Shown: positions 33,877 to 43,727, counted from the stretch's first letter. The stretch: 64,000 bases of DNA from Agrobacterium albertimagni AOL15 (GCF_000300855.1 NZ_ALJF01000015.1:1-64000); one strand, 5' to 3'. Numbers and translations: made by a program. The notes: a model not told the origin generated them from the letters alone.

Positions 33877-34935
33877 TCAGCCGCTGATGACGGCAATGCC
33901 ACGGTTCTTGAACGCAAGTGTGACGTCGCTCGCCGCCGCATGGGCATGGTCGACGTCGTGATCGATGACGAAGAGCGTCCCGACATCGGTTTCGACCTCG
34001 TATTCGACATGGCCGCCGAGATAGGCGGAGTGAAGGACACGGCCCCTCAAGCCTGCAGCGTGCGGCGCACCTATTCTGATGGCGCCGGGTCTGACAGCAA
34101 GCTTGGCCGGGCCCTGAGCCGCTTTCGACTGCAGCCGATGTTCGAGATTGCTGACCCGGACCAGGACTTCGCCGGCATCTGACTGGATGACCTCACAGGG
34201 CAGCACATTCGCCTCGCCCATGAAGTCGGCGATGAAGGGCGAGGCCGGCGCCTCGTAGAGCTCGCGCGGCGCTCCCGACTGGGCGATCTCGCCATCCTTC
34301 ATCACGATGATCCGGTCGGAAACGGCAAGCGCCTCGTCCTGGTCATGCGTGACATAGACGGCGGTAAAGCCAAGGCGTTGCTGCAGATCACGGATTTCAG
34401 TGCGAACCCTACGGCGCAGACGCGCATCGAGATTGGAAAGCGGCTCGTCGAGCAGCAGCACCTGAGGCTCCAGCACCAGCGCACGGGCGACGGCGACGCG
34501 CTGCTGCTGGCCGCCCGAAAGCTCTGCCGGCAGGCGATGGCCCATGCCGGCAAGACCGACGAGCTTCAGGCCTTCTTCGGCCTTTTCGCGCGCTTCCTTC
34601 TTGGCCAGGCCTGATGACTGCAAGCCATAAGCGACGTTCTCGAGCGAAGTCATGTGGGGGAAGAGCGCATAGGACTGGAAAACCATGGACACGTCGCGTT
34701 CGTTGGCCGGCAGCATGGTCACATCCTTGCCGCCGATCAGGATCTTGCCGGACGTCGGGTGTTCCAGCCCCGCCAGCATGCGCAGCGTCGTCGTCTTGCC
34801 GCAGCCGGAGGGTCCGAGCAGGGTTACCAGCGTACCCGGTTCAATGGTGAGTGACAGATCGTGGATGGCCGTGAAGGCACCGAAGGTCTTGCGGACATTC
34901 TGAAAGGTAACGGATCCGGCTTTGACATTGATCAT
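33877..34935 (-). CDS. ABC importer ATPase, AfuC/FbpC type
   Basis: A 352-residue nucleotide-binding subunit: GPSGCGKTT (Walker A), VFQSYAL (Q-loop), LSGGQQQR (signature), [11 protein letters not shown] (Walker B) and the intact switch THDQ. The C-terminal third is a TOBE-type regulatory domain. The start overlaps the permease stop (ATGA at 34932-34935). It energises the fused permease encoded upstream. FbpC and AfuC share this layout, so Fe(III) or sugar phosphate as cargo cannot be told apart from the ATPase alone. Confidence 0.92.
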   Translation of the reverse strand: MINVKAGSVTFQNVRKTFGAFTAIHDLSLTIEPGTLVTLLGPSGCGKTTTLRMLAGLEHPTSGKILIGGKDVTMLPANERDVSMVFQSYALFPHMTSLENVAYGLQSSGLAKKEAREKAEEGLKLVGLAGMGHRLPAELSGGQQQRVAVARALVLEPQVLLLDEPLSNLDARLRRRVRTEIRDLQQRLGFTAVYVTHDQDEALAVSDRIIVMKDGEIAQSGAPRELYEAPASPFIADFMGEANVLPCEVIQSDAGEVLVRVSNLEHRLQSKAAQGPAKLAVRPGAIRIGAPHAAGLRGRVLHSAYLGGHVEYEVETDVGTLFVIDHDVDHAHAAASDVTLAFKNRGIAVISG

Positions 34936-37163
34936 GCGGTTTTCTCCTGACCAAGAGGAAGGGGGCTGTTGTCGCTGAGACCGGCGACACGATTTTCGCG
35001 GCGCAACTTGCGTTCGCCGACAAGGAGCTGAAAGCCTGCAATGACGGTGATCATCACCACGATCAACATGGAGGAATAGGCGATCGCCACACCGTATTCG
35101 CCGTTTTCGACGAGGCCTACGATGTAGGATGTCGCCATGTTGTGTTCGGCGCTGACGAGGAAGATGACAGCGCTGATCGACGTGATGGCGCGGACGAAGG
35201 AATAAACCAGGGCCGCAGTAATTGCCGGCCGCAGAAGCGGCAGGATGATCTTGTGCACCGTGCGGAAGCTACTTGCGCGAAGGGTCAGCGAGGCTTCGTC
35301 CAGGCTCTTGTCGAGCTGGCTCATGGCCGCAATCCCGCCGCGAACCCCGACCGGCATGTTGCGGAAGACGAAGCAGGCGATGAGAATAAGCGCCGAACCC
35401 GTCATTTCGAGCGGGGGCAGGTTGAAGGCCATGATGTAGCTGACGCCGATGACCGTACCGGGAATGGCAAAGCTCATCATCAGGGCGAACTCGAAGAGGT
35501 TCCGGCCGGCGAACTTCTGCCGGACGATGATGTAGGCGGTCAGCAAACCGACGGCAGCGGTCAGCGGTGCGGAGATGAGCGAGATCTCCATGGTGGTCCA
35601 CAAGGAGTTCCAGGCAACCCCGGTCCAGGCAATCGAGCCGTTCTCGATGCTCACCGAAAACGCACGGGCGTAGTGATTGAGCGTCAGCGTGTTGTCGAGG
35701 CCCCAGGTGGTGACGAAGCCACCGACGAGGATCATGCCATAGACGACGACGGTGAAGATCATCCATGGGACGACGAGTGCATGCACGCCAATCGAGATGC
35801 CACGCGGCAGCGCGATATGGGCGCCGCTGTCGCCCTTGCCGGTAACGGTCGCGAAGTTCTTGCCCGACAGCCAGAGACGCTGGGCGAGAAAGGCCGACAG
35901 TGTGAAGAACAGGAGTACGAGCGCCAGGACCGCCGCGCGCGACGGATCGTTCTGCGAGCCGACGACGGCAAAGAAGATTTCGGTCGAGAGCACGCCATTG
36001 CTGCCACCAAGCACCAGCGGATTGCCGAAGTCGGCCATGCTTTCGATGAAACCGATGAGAAAGGCGTTGGCAAGGCCCGGCTTCATCAGCGGCAAGGACA
36101 CGCGCCAGAAAGTGCGCCAGCGGTCGGCCCGCAGCGTCTGCGATGCCTCTTCCATGGAGGGGCTGACACCTTCAACGACGCCGATCAGGACGAGAAAGGA
36201 AATCGGGGTGAAGGACAGGACCTGGGCGATCCAGATGCCGGTCAGACCATAGAGCCAGCGCCCGGGTTCGATCCCGAACAAGCTCGAGAGGGTCTCGGTG
36301 ACCACGCCTGCGCGGCCAAAGAGCAGGACGAGTGCAAGGCCGATGACGAAGGGCGGTGTGATGATCGGCAGGACGGTGAGAAGCCGAAGTCCCTTCTTGA
36401 AGGGGAAGCGGGTGCGGGTGGCGACGAGCGCAAAGGCGAGGCCGAGAAGCGTCGAGGCGGAGGCCGTCATGATGGCGAGTGTGAAGGTGCGCCAGGCAAC
36501 GCCGCAGCGTCCTTCACCGATCACGCAGTTCAGGCTCCAGATGCCGGGGTCCTGCAGATTCTTGATGAACCCATCGGGCTTGAAGGAGCCATCGAAATCC
36601 TGGACGGCTGCAACGAGCATGCTGCCGATCGGATAGAAGACGAAGACGAAGACCAGAAACACGAGCAGCGAGATCGATCCGACGACGAAGGCGTCACCCT
36701 TCATCACGCCGCGTTCGACGAGGCCGAAGGCGAACATTAAGACAAAGACGATCGCCATGGAGACGGCACCGGCACCCATCGAAGGTTGCCCGTCGGACAG
36801 CACACCGAAGAGGCTTTCGCTGATCTCCCAGGTCCAACCGGAGAAGCTGATCGCGAGCCCCTGGAGACACAGGTAGACGAGACCGGCCGCGCCTGCTGCG
36901 GCAAAGAAGGCTCCGCGGCGCATGGGGTCGGCGATGAAGCGTGCGGCAAGACCGAGACCGAAGAAGATAACGACACCGAACAACCAGAGGCGACCATAGC
37001 CGAACAATTGCAGCAGACCTGGCGCCGTCTCCTCAGAAAAGGGAAAATTGCCAAGCCAGTTCAGGCCGAAAAAGCCGGATTCCAGCCGATACCAGGGAAG
37101 CAGAATGAAGGACGCGGCCCCGAAGGCCAGCAACAGGTCCAGTCTGCGGTTGCCATGTCTCAT
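34932..37163 (-). CDS. Fused ABC importer permease, AfuB/FbpB type
   Basis: A 743-residue inner-membrane protein with two binding-protein-dependent transport domains in one chain (about residues 210-400 and 500-730), each with an EAA loop (SPSMEEASQTLRADRWRTFW and DKSLDEASLTLRASSFRTV). A first part of about 190 residues adds several membrane helices. ATG 37163 is chosen because GAGG lies six bases upstream. AfuB proteins have the same fused layout. It receives cargo from one or both binding proteins encoded just upstream. Confidence 0.9.
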   Translation of the reverse strand: MRHGNRRLDLLLAFGAASFILLPWYRLESGFFGLNWLGNFPFSEETAPGLLQLFGYGRLWLFGVVIFFGLGLAARFIADPMRRGAFFAAAGAAGLVYLCLQGLAISFSGWTWEISESLFGVLSDGQPSMGAGAVSMAIVFVLMFAFGLVERGVMKGDAFVVGSISLLVFLVFVFVFYPIGSMLVAAVQDFDGSFKPDGFIKNLQDPGIWSLNCVIGEGRCGVAWRTFTLAIMTASASTLLGLAFALVATRTRFPFKKGLRLLTVLPIITPPFVIGLALVLLFGRAGVVTETLSSLFGIEPGRWLYGLTGIWIAQVLSFTPISFLVLIGVVEGVSPSMEEASQTLRADRWRTFWRVSLPLMKPGLANAFLIGFIESMADFGNPLVLGGSNGVLSTEIFFAVVGSQNDPSRAAVLALVLLFFTLSAFLAQRLWLSGKNFATVTGKGDSGAHIALPRGISIGVHALVVPWMIFTVVVYGMILVGGFVTTWGLDNTLTLNHYARAFSVSIENGSIAWTGVAWNSLWTTMEISLISAPLTAAVGLLTAYIIVRQKFAGRNLFEFALMMSFAIPGTVIGVSYIMAFNLPPLEMTGSALILIACFVFRNMPVGVRGGIAAMSQLDKSLDEASLTLRASSFRTVHKIILPLLRPAITAALVYSFVRAITSISAVIFLVSAEHNMATSYIVGLVENGEYGVAIAYSSMLIVVMITVIAGFQLLVGERKLRRENRVAGLSDNSPLPLGQEKTA

Positions 37164-37200
37164 GGTCGACCTCATTCGTAAGTCTAGCAAAGGTGGGAGG

Positions 37201-37226
37201 GGCCGGCAGCCCGCAGACCGCCGGCC
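37201..37226 (-). terminator. Intercistronic stem-loop after binding-protein gene
   Basis: GGCCGGC (37201-37207) pairs with GCCGGCC (37220-37226) over a 12-base loop, between the stop of the binding protein (37241) and the permease start (37163). Such stem-loops commonly protect the binding-protein mRNA or cause partial termination so that binding protein exceeds membrane subunits. Confidence 0.45.
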
Positions 37227-37240
37227 GGAAGGATCACGCG

Positions 37241-38266
37241 TCAGTTGGCGACGGCACCGACTTCGCGATCCCAGCGCTCGAGCAATGCCTTGCGCTTTTC
37301 CGGGTCGCCATAGGTCTTGAAATCGTAATCGATCAGCTTGATGTCCTCGAACCGCGGCGCTTCCTTCGGAATCTCGGCGGTCTTGTTGGACGGGAGCTGG
37401 AAGGATTTGGCATCCTTCATCCGGGACTGGACTTGCGGCTTCAGCGACCAGTCATACCAGGTCTTGGCGTTGTCCATGTTGCGTGCGCCCTTGACGATCG
37501 ACATCGAGCCGATCTCGTAACCGGTGCCCTCACATGGGGCGATCGACTTGACGGGGAAGCCCTCGGCCGTCTGGGCGACGGCATCATGCATGAAGACGAT
37601 GCCGAGACCGGTCTCGCCGCGGGCGGCAGCCTTGACTGGTGCAGAGCCTGACTTCGTATATTGCGAGATGTTCGCGTTCAGCGCCTTCAGATATTCAAAG
37701 GCCTTCTCTTCGCCCATGATCTGGACGAGCGAGGCCAGCGCCGTATAGGCCGTGCCGGACGAATTCGGATTGGCGATCTGGATCTCGCCCTTCAGTTCCG
37801 GCGCCAGAAGGTCGGCCCAGCAGACGGGTTCCTTGTAGCCCTTCTGCTTGAAGATGTCTGTGTTGTAGCCCCAGCCGAGGGCACCGGCATAGACACCGAC
37901 GGTCTTGAAGCCGGAGCTTTCAGCCTGGCTCTTCGCCCAATCCTGCAATTGGTCGAGCATCGGCGACTGGTATTCCGCGGTCAGGCCTTCGGATGCGGCC
38001 TGAAGATGGGGGTCGCCGGTGCCGGCCCACCAGAGATCGGTCTTCGGGTTGCGCGCTTCGGCCCGGATCTTGGCATAGGCCTCGCCAGAGGACATGCGCA
38101 CCATGTTGACCTTGATGTCATGGTCTTTCTCGAAATCGCTCTTCATCTGCTCACAGATGACAACGTCTGCCGCGCAGATGACATTGAGGTCACCAGCGGC
38201 GAACGCTGCGCCCGCACTCAGGCTCGTCGTGGCGAGAAAAAGGGTGGAAAGCACTGTCAGTCGCAT
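37241..38266 (-). CDS. Periplasmic binding protein, AfuA/FbpA type
   Basis: A 341-residue binding protein with a Sec signal peptide (MRLTVLSTLFLATTSLSAGAAFA) and AGGAGG before the ATG. The ligand-lobe segments SSGTAYTALASLVQIMGEE, SQYTKSGSAPVKAAARGE and PCEGTGYEIG closely resemble AfuA. AfuABC was first called an iron transporter and later shown in Actinobacillus to import hexose phosphates. It is next to a paralogue (38372-39394), with which it shares most of its C-terminal two thirds. Confidence 0.9.
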   Translation of the reverse strand: MRLTVLSTLFLATTSLSAGAAFAAGDLNVICAADVVICEQMKSDFEKDHDIKVNMVRMSSGEAYAKIRAEARNPKTDLWWAGTGDPHLQAASEGLTAEYQSPMLDQLQDWAKSQAESSGFKTVGVYAGALGWGYNTDIFKQKGYKEPVCWADLLAPELKGEIQIANPNSSGTAYTALASLVQIMGEEKAFEYLKALNANISQYTKSGSAPVKAAARGETGLGIVFMHDAVAQTAEGFPVKSIAPCEGTGYEIGSMSIVKGARNMDNAKTWYDWSLKPQVQSRMKDAKSFQLPSNKTAEIPKEAPRFEDIKLIDYDFKTYGDPEKRKALLERWDREVGAVAN

Positions 38267-38371
38267 GGGTATCCTCCTGTTTTTGCGTCTGATGGAAGTC
38301 GAAGAAAGCGGACAAACCTTCGGCGGCAGCGCCGTTGAGGCGCAGTGGCAGATGGTCCTGTCGTGAAGAAA

Positions 38372-39394
38372 TCAGTTCGTCGGGTTGATCTCGCTATCGA
38401 AGCGGCTCAAGAGCCGACTTCGCTGTTCGGGCGAGCCGAAGGTGGCAAAGTCATAATCCACCATCTTGATCATCGAGATATCGGGGGCGGCAGGTGGCAG
38501 CATGGCCCGAGCGTTGGACGGCACCTGGTTCTGACCGGCTGCAGCGCCGGTTGCCTGGCCTTCCGGGCTCAGCGCAAAGTCCAGGAAGCGGCGTGCCTCC
38601 TCCAGATTGCGGCTGCCCTTGATGATGCTGACCGCACCGATTTCATATCCAGTGCCCTCACAGGGCGCGACGATCACGAGCGGCGCACCGGCCTGCTTCT
38701 GGGTGACGGCATCATGCATGAAGGAGATGCCGATGGTGATCTCTCCCCTGCCCGCAGCCTTGACCGGTTCAGCACCCGCCTTGGTGTATTCCATGATGTT
38801 GCCGTCCAGTTCGCGCATATAGGCGAAAGCCTCATCCTCGCCGAGCAACTGCACGAGCGTCACGAGTGTGGTGAACGCCGTGCCGGACGAATGTGGGTTT
38901 CCTGACAGGATATGTCCGCGATAGACCGGCTTTGCCAGATCCTTCCAGCAGTTGGGAGCCGGCAATCGAGCCGTCGAAAGCAGATCGCTGTTGTAGGCAA
39001 AACCGAGCGCGCCGGCATAAAGACCAACGGATTTTCCGCCGGAAAGGGAAAAGAAGTTGCGCGCCCAGGGAAGGAGATCGGCCTCCTGCTTCGGCCTGGA
39101 GGGCTCGAGCAATCCTTCATAAGCTGCTTGCAGATGGGTGACACCGGTGCCGCCCCACCAGACATCGAAAGCTGGCGCATCGCTTTCGGCACGCACACGA
39201 TCGAGAATCTCGCCGGTGCTCATGCGCGGCATGTTGACGTCAAGGCCCGTCTTTGCCTCGTAGGTCTTCTCCATCACGGCACACCAGACTTCGTCGACAC
39301 CACAGAGGATGTTCAACGAGCCGGCGGCGCGCCCTGGCAGCACCGTGGCGAGGGTTATGAATACCCCTAAGCCCATGACGGTCAATGAATTCAC
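38372..39394 (-). CDS. Second AfuA-type binding protein (tandem paralogue)
   Basis: A 340-residue paralogue of the following gene. The GTG start at 39394 is preferred because GGGAGG lies seven bases upstream and the resulting N-terminus, VNSLTVMGLGVFITLATVLPGRAAG, is a proper signal peptide; upstream in-frame starts would destroy it. Shared blocks include SSGTAFTTLVTLVQLLGEDE, EYTKAGAEPVKAAGRGE and PCEGTGYEIG. As the gene nearest the divergent two-component system, it may feed the importer or act as the sensor's accessory binding protein. Confidence 0.87.
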   Translation of the reverse strand: MNSLTVMGLGVFITLATVLPGRAAGSLNILCGVDEVWCAVMEKTYEAKTGLDVNMPRMSTGEILDRVRAESDAPAFDVWWGGTGVTHLQAAYEGLLEPSRPKQEADLLPWARNFFSLSGGKSVGLYAGALGFAYNSDLLSTARLPAPNCWKDLAKPVYRGHILSGNPHSSGTAFTTLVTLVQLLGEDEAFAYMRELDGNIMEYTKAGAEPVKAAGRGEITIGISFMHDAVTQKQAGAPLVIVAPCEGTGYEIGAVSIIKGSRNLEEARRFLDFALSPEGQATGAAAGQNQVPSNARAMLPPAAPDISMIKMVDYDFATFGSPEQRSRLLSRFDSEINPTN

Positions 39395-39504
39395 GTCGTC
39401 CTCCCTGGAACCTCCCCGTTCCAATGTCCAAAGCATGTCGCCATCGGTCCAGGCGTTCAACCCGAGAATGGTTACCGATCTTTCAACAGGGCCCTCCCCA
39501 TGCG

Positions 39505-39531
39505 TTTCAGAGATTTCAAATATTACAAATG
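39505..39531. promoter_or_regulatory. Three tandem 9-base direct repeats
   Basis: TTTCAGAGA, TTTCAAATA and TTACAAATG lie head-to-tail between the divergent binding-protein and response-regulator genes. OmpR-type regulators often bind direct repeats spaced by about one helical turn; the nine-base spacing here is a little short. Candidate operator for the regulator at 39608. Confidence 0.3.
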
Positions 39532-39607
39532 TGACTTCAGGCGATAACCAGCAAGTCTTTGGTATTTTGTCACGGCACGGTTATGATGCCGTCGGGAGGA
39601 CTGCAAC

Positions 39608-40348
39608 GTGTTGAACCAGAAGGTAAAAATTCTGATCGTCGAGGACGATCCGGATATGGCGGAGCTTATCTGCGATCTGGTGGAGGCAGAAGGCTGGATA
39701 CCGGTGACCGCGCCTTCGGCAGAAGCCGCTCAGGAACGATTGCAGCAAGAGACGGTGCAACTCGTCTTGGTCGACCACAATCTGCCGGGCCTTTCCGGAC
39801 GGGCCTTCGCCCAGCGCTTAAGGGCTCAGACCGATGTCGGCATTGTCATGGTGACGGCGGCGGGCAGTGCCGCCGATCGGGTTCTGGGACTGGAGACGGC
39901 GGCTGACGATTACGTGGTCAAGCCGTTCGAACCAAACGAGCTTGCGGCTAGGATCAAGGCGGTGCTCCGCCGTACACATCCGCAATTGCGCCAGGAGCGG
40001 GAAGCCGACCGTGAGCAGCATTCGCCATCGCTCAAACTGGGAGAATGGGCCATCGATCTTACCGAAAGACGCGCGCTCTGCCTGACGGATCCGGCTAGAA
40101 CGCTTACCGCGGCCGAATTCGCACTTCTGGAAATCCTGGCCGAAACGCCGAACATGCCGGTCAGTCGCTCGCAGATCCTTGACCGCATGGGCGCGGAGAC
40201 CGACCGGTTTGTCGACCGAAACGTCGACGTGCTTGTGCTGAGACTGAGACGCAAGATCGAGCGCAATCCCGACCTGCCCCGCCATATCCAAACGCGACGC
40301 GGCAAGGGCTATGTGCTGCACACGGATGAGGCCGGGTCGCAACCTTGA
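39608..40348 (+). CDS. OmpR-family response regulator
   Basis: A 246-residue regulator with a GTG start (GGGAGG eight bases upstream). The receiver domain begins KILIVEDDPDMAE and has the phospho-acceptor Asp in VLVDHNLPG and the Thr/Lys switch in MVTAAG and VVKPF. The C-terminal winged helix (LTAAEFALLEILAETPNMPVS, then VDRNVDVLVLRLRRKI) is OmpR/PhoB type. It overlaps the kinase start by 4 bp and probably controls the divergent importer operon. Confidence 0.93.
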   Translation: MLNQKVKILIVEDDPDMAELICDLVEAEGWIPVTAPSAEAAQERLQQETVQLVLVDHNLPGLSGRAFAQRLRAQTDVGIVMVTAAGSAADRVLGLETAADDYVVKPFEPNELAARIKAVLRRTHPQLRQEREADREQHSPSLKLGEWAIDLTERRALCLTDPARTLTAAEFALLEILAETPNMPVSRSQILDRMGAETDRFVDRNVDVLVLRLRRKIERNPDLPRHIQTRRGKGYVLHTDEAGSQP

Positions 40349-42459
40349 TCAACCGGGCCTTTCTGTCGTCGATCGCCTTCCGATTGCCTTTTGCGATCAC
40401 CTTCATCTGCGTCTCCGTGCTGCTCCTTTCGGCCGTCGCAATCTACGGCCTTCAGAGGGCGCGCAACGAAATGTCCGCCTACAGCGTGCAGGCCTTCTCG
40501 AGCCTTGCCAAGGCCTCGCTCGTCTCCCGGCAGGTCTCGGACCTCGTCTCCAGCGCACCATTTCTGATGAATGCGACGTCTCCCTACAGAGTTTCGAGTG
40601 AAAGCCGGGCGGTGGTCGCCCAGGTTGAGGCCCTGCTTGAGACCATGTCACCCGATCAGCCCGGACCGGCTCTGCAAGGCAACGGGGCGCGACGCATCAT
40701 CGACCTGCTCGAACGTATCGAGGTCCAGACGCTGGCACTCGCGGCCAATGCCGATGCCGCACAAGGGCACAAGGCCGAGGCAGCCGTGGCGCTCGGAGAG
40801 ATTGCAACCGCGCGCGCCATAAAGGATCAGGATCTGCGGCAGCGCCTGAACGGCATTGCCCAATCGGCCTCGACCTCGGACAGTCTCTTCCAACTGGGCG
40901 AACTCCAGCGGCGTTTCGTTGCCGAGACGTCCGCCAGAATGATCGTGCCTGGCCCCGATCTGCGCGTATCGCCCGATCAACTCGAACCGTATCGACGGAT
41001 CTTCGAGGCACAGACACGCTACCTCTTGGAGATGTTCACCATCCGCGCATCCGTCTCGCGCCTGCACTCGGTCTCGCGCGATCTATCGCATGCGACGGAA
41101 ACCCAGAGCGAGCTGGTGGCCGGCGCGCTGAACAAGAACCTCGAATCCACCTCTGTTGCCCTGCGCCAGTTGCTGGTCATGATCGTGCTCGCCTCCCTTG
41201 CGGTCGTCATCCTCGCGATCCTTTCCATTCGTTCGGTCATGCGTGTCTCACGCGGTATCGGTGATCTGTCGCGTGGCATGAATGCACTGGCCCGTGGGGA
41301 GGAAAATGTTGGCCCCCCGGTCTATGCCGGGACAGAGACGGAACTCATCCGTCTGCTGGATGCATTTCGTGCCTTCAAGGAGAGCGTGGACCGCGTCTCC
41401 CGGCTGAGGAGAACCGCAGAAGCGGCTGCGCGCACCATCCGCTCGACCTTTCGCACAATGAATGAAGGCATAGCGCTCTTCGATTCATCGGGCAGACCGA
41501 TCACGATGAACCGCCGGATCATAGAATTGATGCGTCAGACGGGATCGTCGCGAAAGATGCCACTGCGGCGCTTTGTCGGGACATTGCCGGAGATCGACCC
41601 ATTGCTGATGCCGGCAGAAAACGATAGCGGCTCGCTGATCGAGCGGCGCGTGCTGCGGCACAGGTTCTCTGACGAGCAGGTGGTGGAGATATCCGCGTCA
41701 CGGCAACCCGACGGGGGCGTCGTGCTGCTTGCCCGCGATGTCACGGCCATGGATCGCCAGGAAGTGGAAGCGGCCCGCGCGCAGCGGCTCGATGTGGTGA
41801 TGCGCATGACGCATCAGGTGAGCCACGAGGTCGGCAACATGATCGGCATCATCACCGGCAGCCTTGGACTTCTCGAACGCGAGCCCGGCTTTAGCGAACG
41901 ACAGAAACGTCATCTGGGGCGCATCCGAAAGGCTGCAGAACGCGGTCGCGCGCTTGCCTCCAGCATGTTGTCCGTCGGCAGCCAGCAGCAGATTCACCCG
42001 GCATCGATCGATGTTGCGGCCATTCTGCAGGGCATGGCCGATGTCCTGGAAATGGCAATCGGCTCGCGCAATCGGCTGGAACTGGAGCTCAGCGCAAACC
42101 TGCCGACGGTCGAGCTGGACCCCATGCTTCTGGAGCAGTCCATCCTTAACCTGTGCCTCAATGCATCAGCGGCGATGCCGGACGGCGGCGCGATCAGAGT
42201 AGAGGCGCGCAAGGAGGCGGGTAGCGTCGTCATCGCCGTGATAGATCAAGGTGTCGGCATGTCACCGGAGGTCCTGGATCAGGCGATGGAACCGTATTTC
42301 ACCACACGCTCGAAAACCGGAGGCTCCGGGCTCGGGCTTGCAATGGTCTATGGCTTCGTCCGGCAGTCCGGCGGTGAGGTGAAGATCAGCTCTCGCCTCA
42401 GGGAAGGCACGCGCGTGGAGCTTCGTTTTCCGGCCCCCACATCGGATAGGAGGCCGTAG
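40345..42459 (+). CDS. Membrane sensor histidine kinase
   Basis: A 704-residue kinase with a TTG start in TTGA overlapping the regulator stop. It has one membrane helix near the N-terminus (FRLPFAITFICVSVLLLSAVAIY), a periplasmic domain of about 240 residues, a second helix (LLVMIVLASLAVVILAILSI), a HAMP-like linker, a PAS-like region and the catalytic core. The phospho-acceptor is the His in MTHQVSHEVGN; ATP-binding boxes are NLCLNASAAMPDGG, DQGVGMSPE and GSGLGLAMVYGFV. The large periplasmic domain could sense the substrate directly or through a binding protein. Confidence 0.93.
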   Translation: MINRAFLSSIAFRLPFAITFICVSVLLLSAVAIYGLQRARNEMSAYSVQAFSSLAKASLVSRQVSDLVSSAPFLMNATSPYRVSSESRAVVAQVEALLETMSPDQPGPALQGNGARRIIDLLERIEVQTLALAANADAAQGHKAEAAVALGEIATARAIKDQDLRQRLNGIAQSASTSDSLFQLGELQRRFVAETSARMIVPGPDLRVSPDQLEPYRRIFEAQTRYLLEMFTIRASVSRLHSVSRDLSHATETQSELVAGALNKNLESTSVALRQLLVMIVLASLAVVILAILSIRSVMRVSRGIGDLSRGMNALARGEENVGPPVYAGTETELIRLLDAFRAFKESVDRVSRLRRTAEAAARTIRSTFRTMNEGIALFDSSGRPITMNRRIIELMRQTGSSRKMPLRRFVGTLPEIDPLLMPAENDSGSLIERRVLRHRFSDEQVVEISASRQPDGGVVLLARDVTAMDRQEVEAARAQRLDVVMRMTHQVSHEVGNMIGIITGSLGLLEREPGFSERQKRHLGRIRKAAERGRALASSMLSVGSQQQIHPASIDVAAILQGMADVLEMAIGSRNRLELELSANLPTVELDPMLLEQSILNLCLNASAAMPDGGAIRVEARKEAGSVVIAVIDQGVGMSPEVLDQAMEPYFTTRSKTGGSGLGLAMVYGFVRQSGGEVKISSRLREGTRVELRFPAPTSDRRP

Positions 42460-42781
42460 CAGGTTGAGCCCGAACACCGGGCGTCTCCCGATGACGCCAG
42501 GGGTCAACAATCTTCAAGGGCCACGAGCCTGCGTGGCGTGCCCCGTTCATGAATTACCGGGCCAAAATGTTTCTCCACCGGGTATCGACTACAAGTGCTG
42601 CTCGCACACAGGCGATCCCGGCCCCGTTGAATCCTCCACCTTGAAACAGCTGATAGGCGTTTCGGCGCGACCCGGGGTATCAGTTTCAATCCTTGTCTGT
42701 TGGCACCAAATGGGCTCAAGAAGTCACCAATCGACATAAGAGGCGCAGGAGCAATCCCTCGTGTTGTCACAGGAGACACCG
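42460..42781. other. Intergenic region, no gene recognised
   Basis: 322 bp between the sensor kinase and the DUF1349-like gene. No recognisable open frame, repeat or RNA gene. It should contain the promoter of the DUF1349-like gene in its right part. Confidence 0.5.
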
Positions 42782-43363
42782 ATGCAGAGTTTCAAGAATG
42801 GACGCTGGCTCAATGAGCCCACAAAAGCAGATGTTTCGGATGCCGATCTTTTCGTGACGACTGACGCCAATACCGATTTCTGGCGAGAGACGCATTACGG
42901 CTTTGTGCGCGACAGCGGCCATTTCTACGCATTCCGGGCCGAAGGCGATTTCACCGCCCAGGTTCGCGTCCAGGCGCATTTCCAACATCTTTATGATCAG
43001 GCTGGCCTCATGGTCAGGCTCGACGAAAGACGGTGGGTCAAGACCGGAATCGAGTTCTCCGACGGACATGGCTTGCTCGGTAGCGTGCTGACGGATGGTG
43101 CCTCCGACTGGGCCACGTGCCGATACAACGGCAACCCTTCCGATTTCTGGGTCCGGGTGACCGTCGAGAGCGGCGTTCTAAGAATACAAGCGTCAGAGGA
43201 TGGGCAGACTTGGCCACTCGTTCGCCTCTGCCCCTTCCCGAAAGCGGATCATTATCTCGTTGGTCCAATGTGCTGCACTCCAGAACGAGCCGGCTTGGAG
43301 GTCAGGTTTAGGGAGTGGCAATTGAGGCGGGCCCTGAGCAAAGACCTCCACGACCTGTCCTAG
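42782..43363 (+). CDS. DUF1349-family (concanavalin-like) protein
   Basis: A 193-residue beta-rich protein of the DUF1349 type, which has a concanavalin-like jelly-roll fold. Typical pieces are DANTDFWRETHYGFVRDSGH, DFTAQVRVQAHFQHLYDQAGLMVR and ADHYLVGPMCCTPERAGLEV. CAGGAGACACCG precedes ATG 42782. No signal peptide, so cytoplasmic. Relatives are thought to bind carbohydrate. No operon partner. Confidence 0.82.
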   Translation: MQSFKNGRWLNEPTKADVSDADLFVTTDANTDFWRETHYGFVRDSGHFYAFRAEGDFTAQVRVQAHFQHLYDQAGLMVRLDERRWVKTGIEFSDGHGLLGSVLTDGASDWATCRYNGNPSDFWVRVTVESGVLRIQASEDGQTWPLVRLCPFPKADHYLVGPMCCTPERAGLEVRFREWQLRRALSKDLHDLS

Positions 43364-43727
43364 ACGCAAGAGCGGTTGAGAATAAGGTCGCAACGCCTGC
43401 TTCTAGCGAAAGGTGCCCTAACCATCTGCCCTTGAGGGGAGCTAACGCACCCTGGAAAGCATTACGAATGCATCAAAAACGGGTGAAATATCCGGTGACG
43501 AAATGTTTCACTTGATGCAGGCGAACGGCTATTATTAGGCTGAAAACAGGCTGACATGTCTGCCCGGTATCGTCCATTCGGGCTCGCCCGCGACCCCAAT
43601 GTTCCATCGACGCCGCAAGTAGTGAACGGCAGTCACTGCCCATCCAACTATAGATCTTCACGCAAGTATTGAAACATGCAAACTATACGTGTTCCAGCAT
43701 AGTCTTGCTGGCTTAGGGAGGACTGCG
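43364..43727. other. Intergenic region with an inverted repeat
   Basis: 364 bp before the nuclease-like gene. GTGAAA (43483-43488) and TTTCAC (43506-43511) form a 6-bp inverted repeat around a 17-base spacer; this may be a regulator site. No gene recognised. Confidence 0.4.

Noticed and set aside
35142-36740. 532-codon plus-strand open frame
   Set aside because: It runs antisense through the fused permease gene, whose own frame has clear membrane helices and EAA loops. The antisense product is a low-complexity Asp/Glu/Gly/Arg sequence typical of shadow frames in GC-rich DNA.
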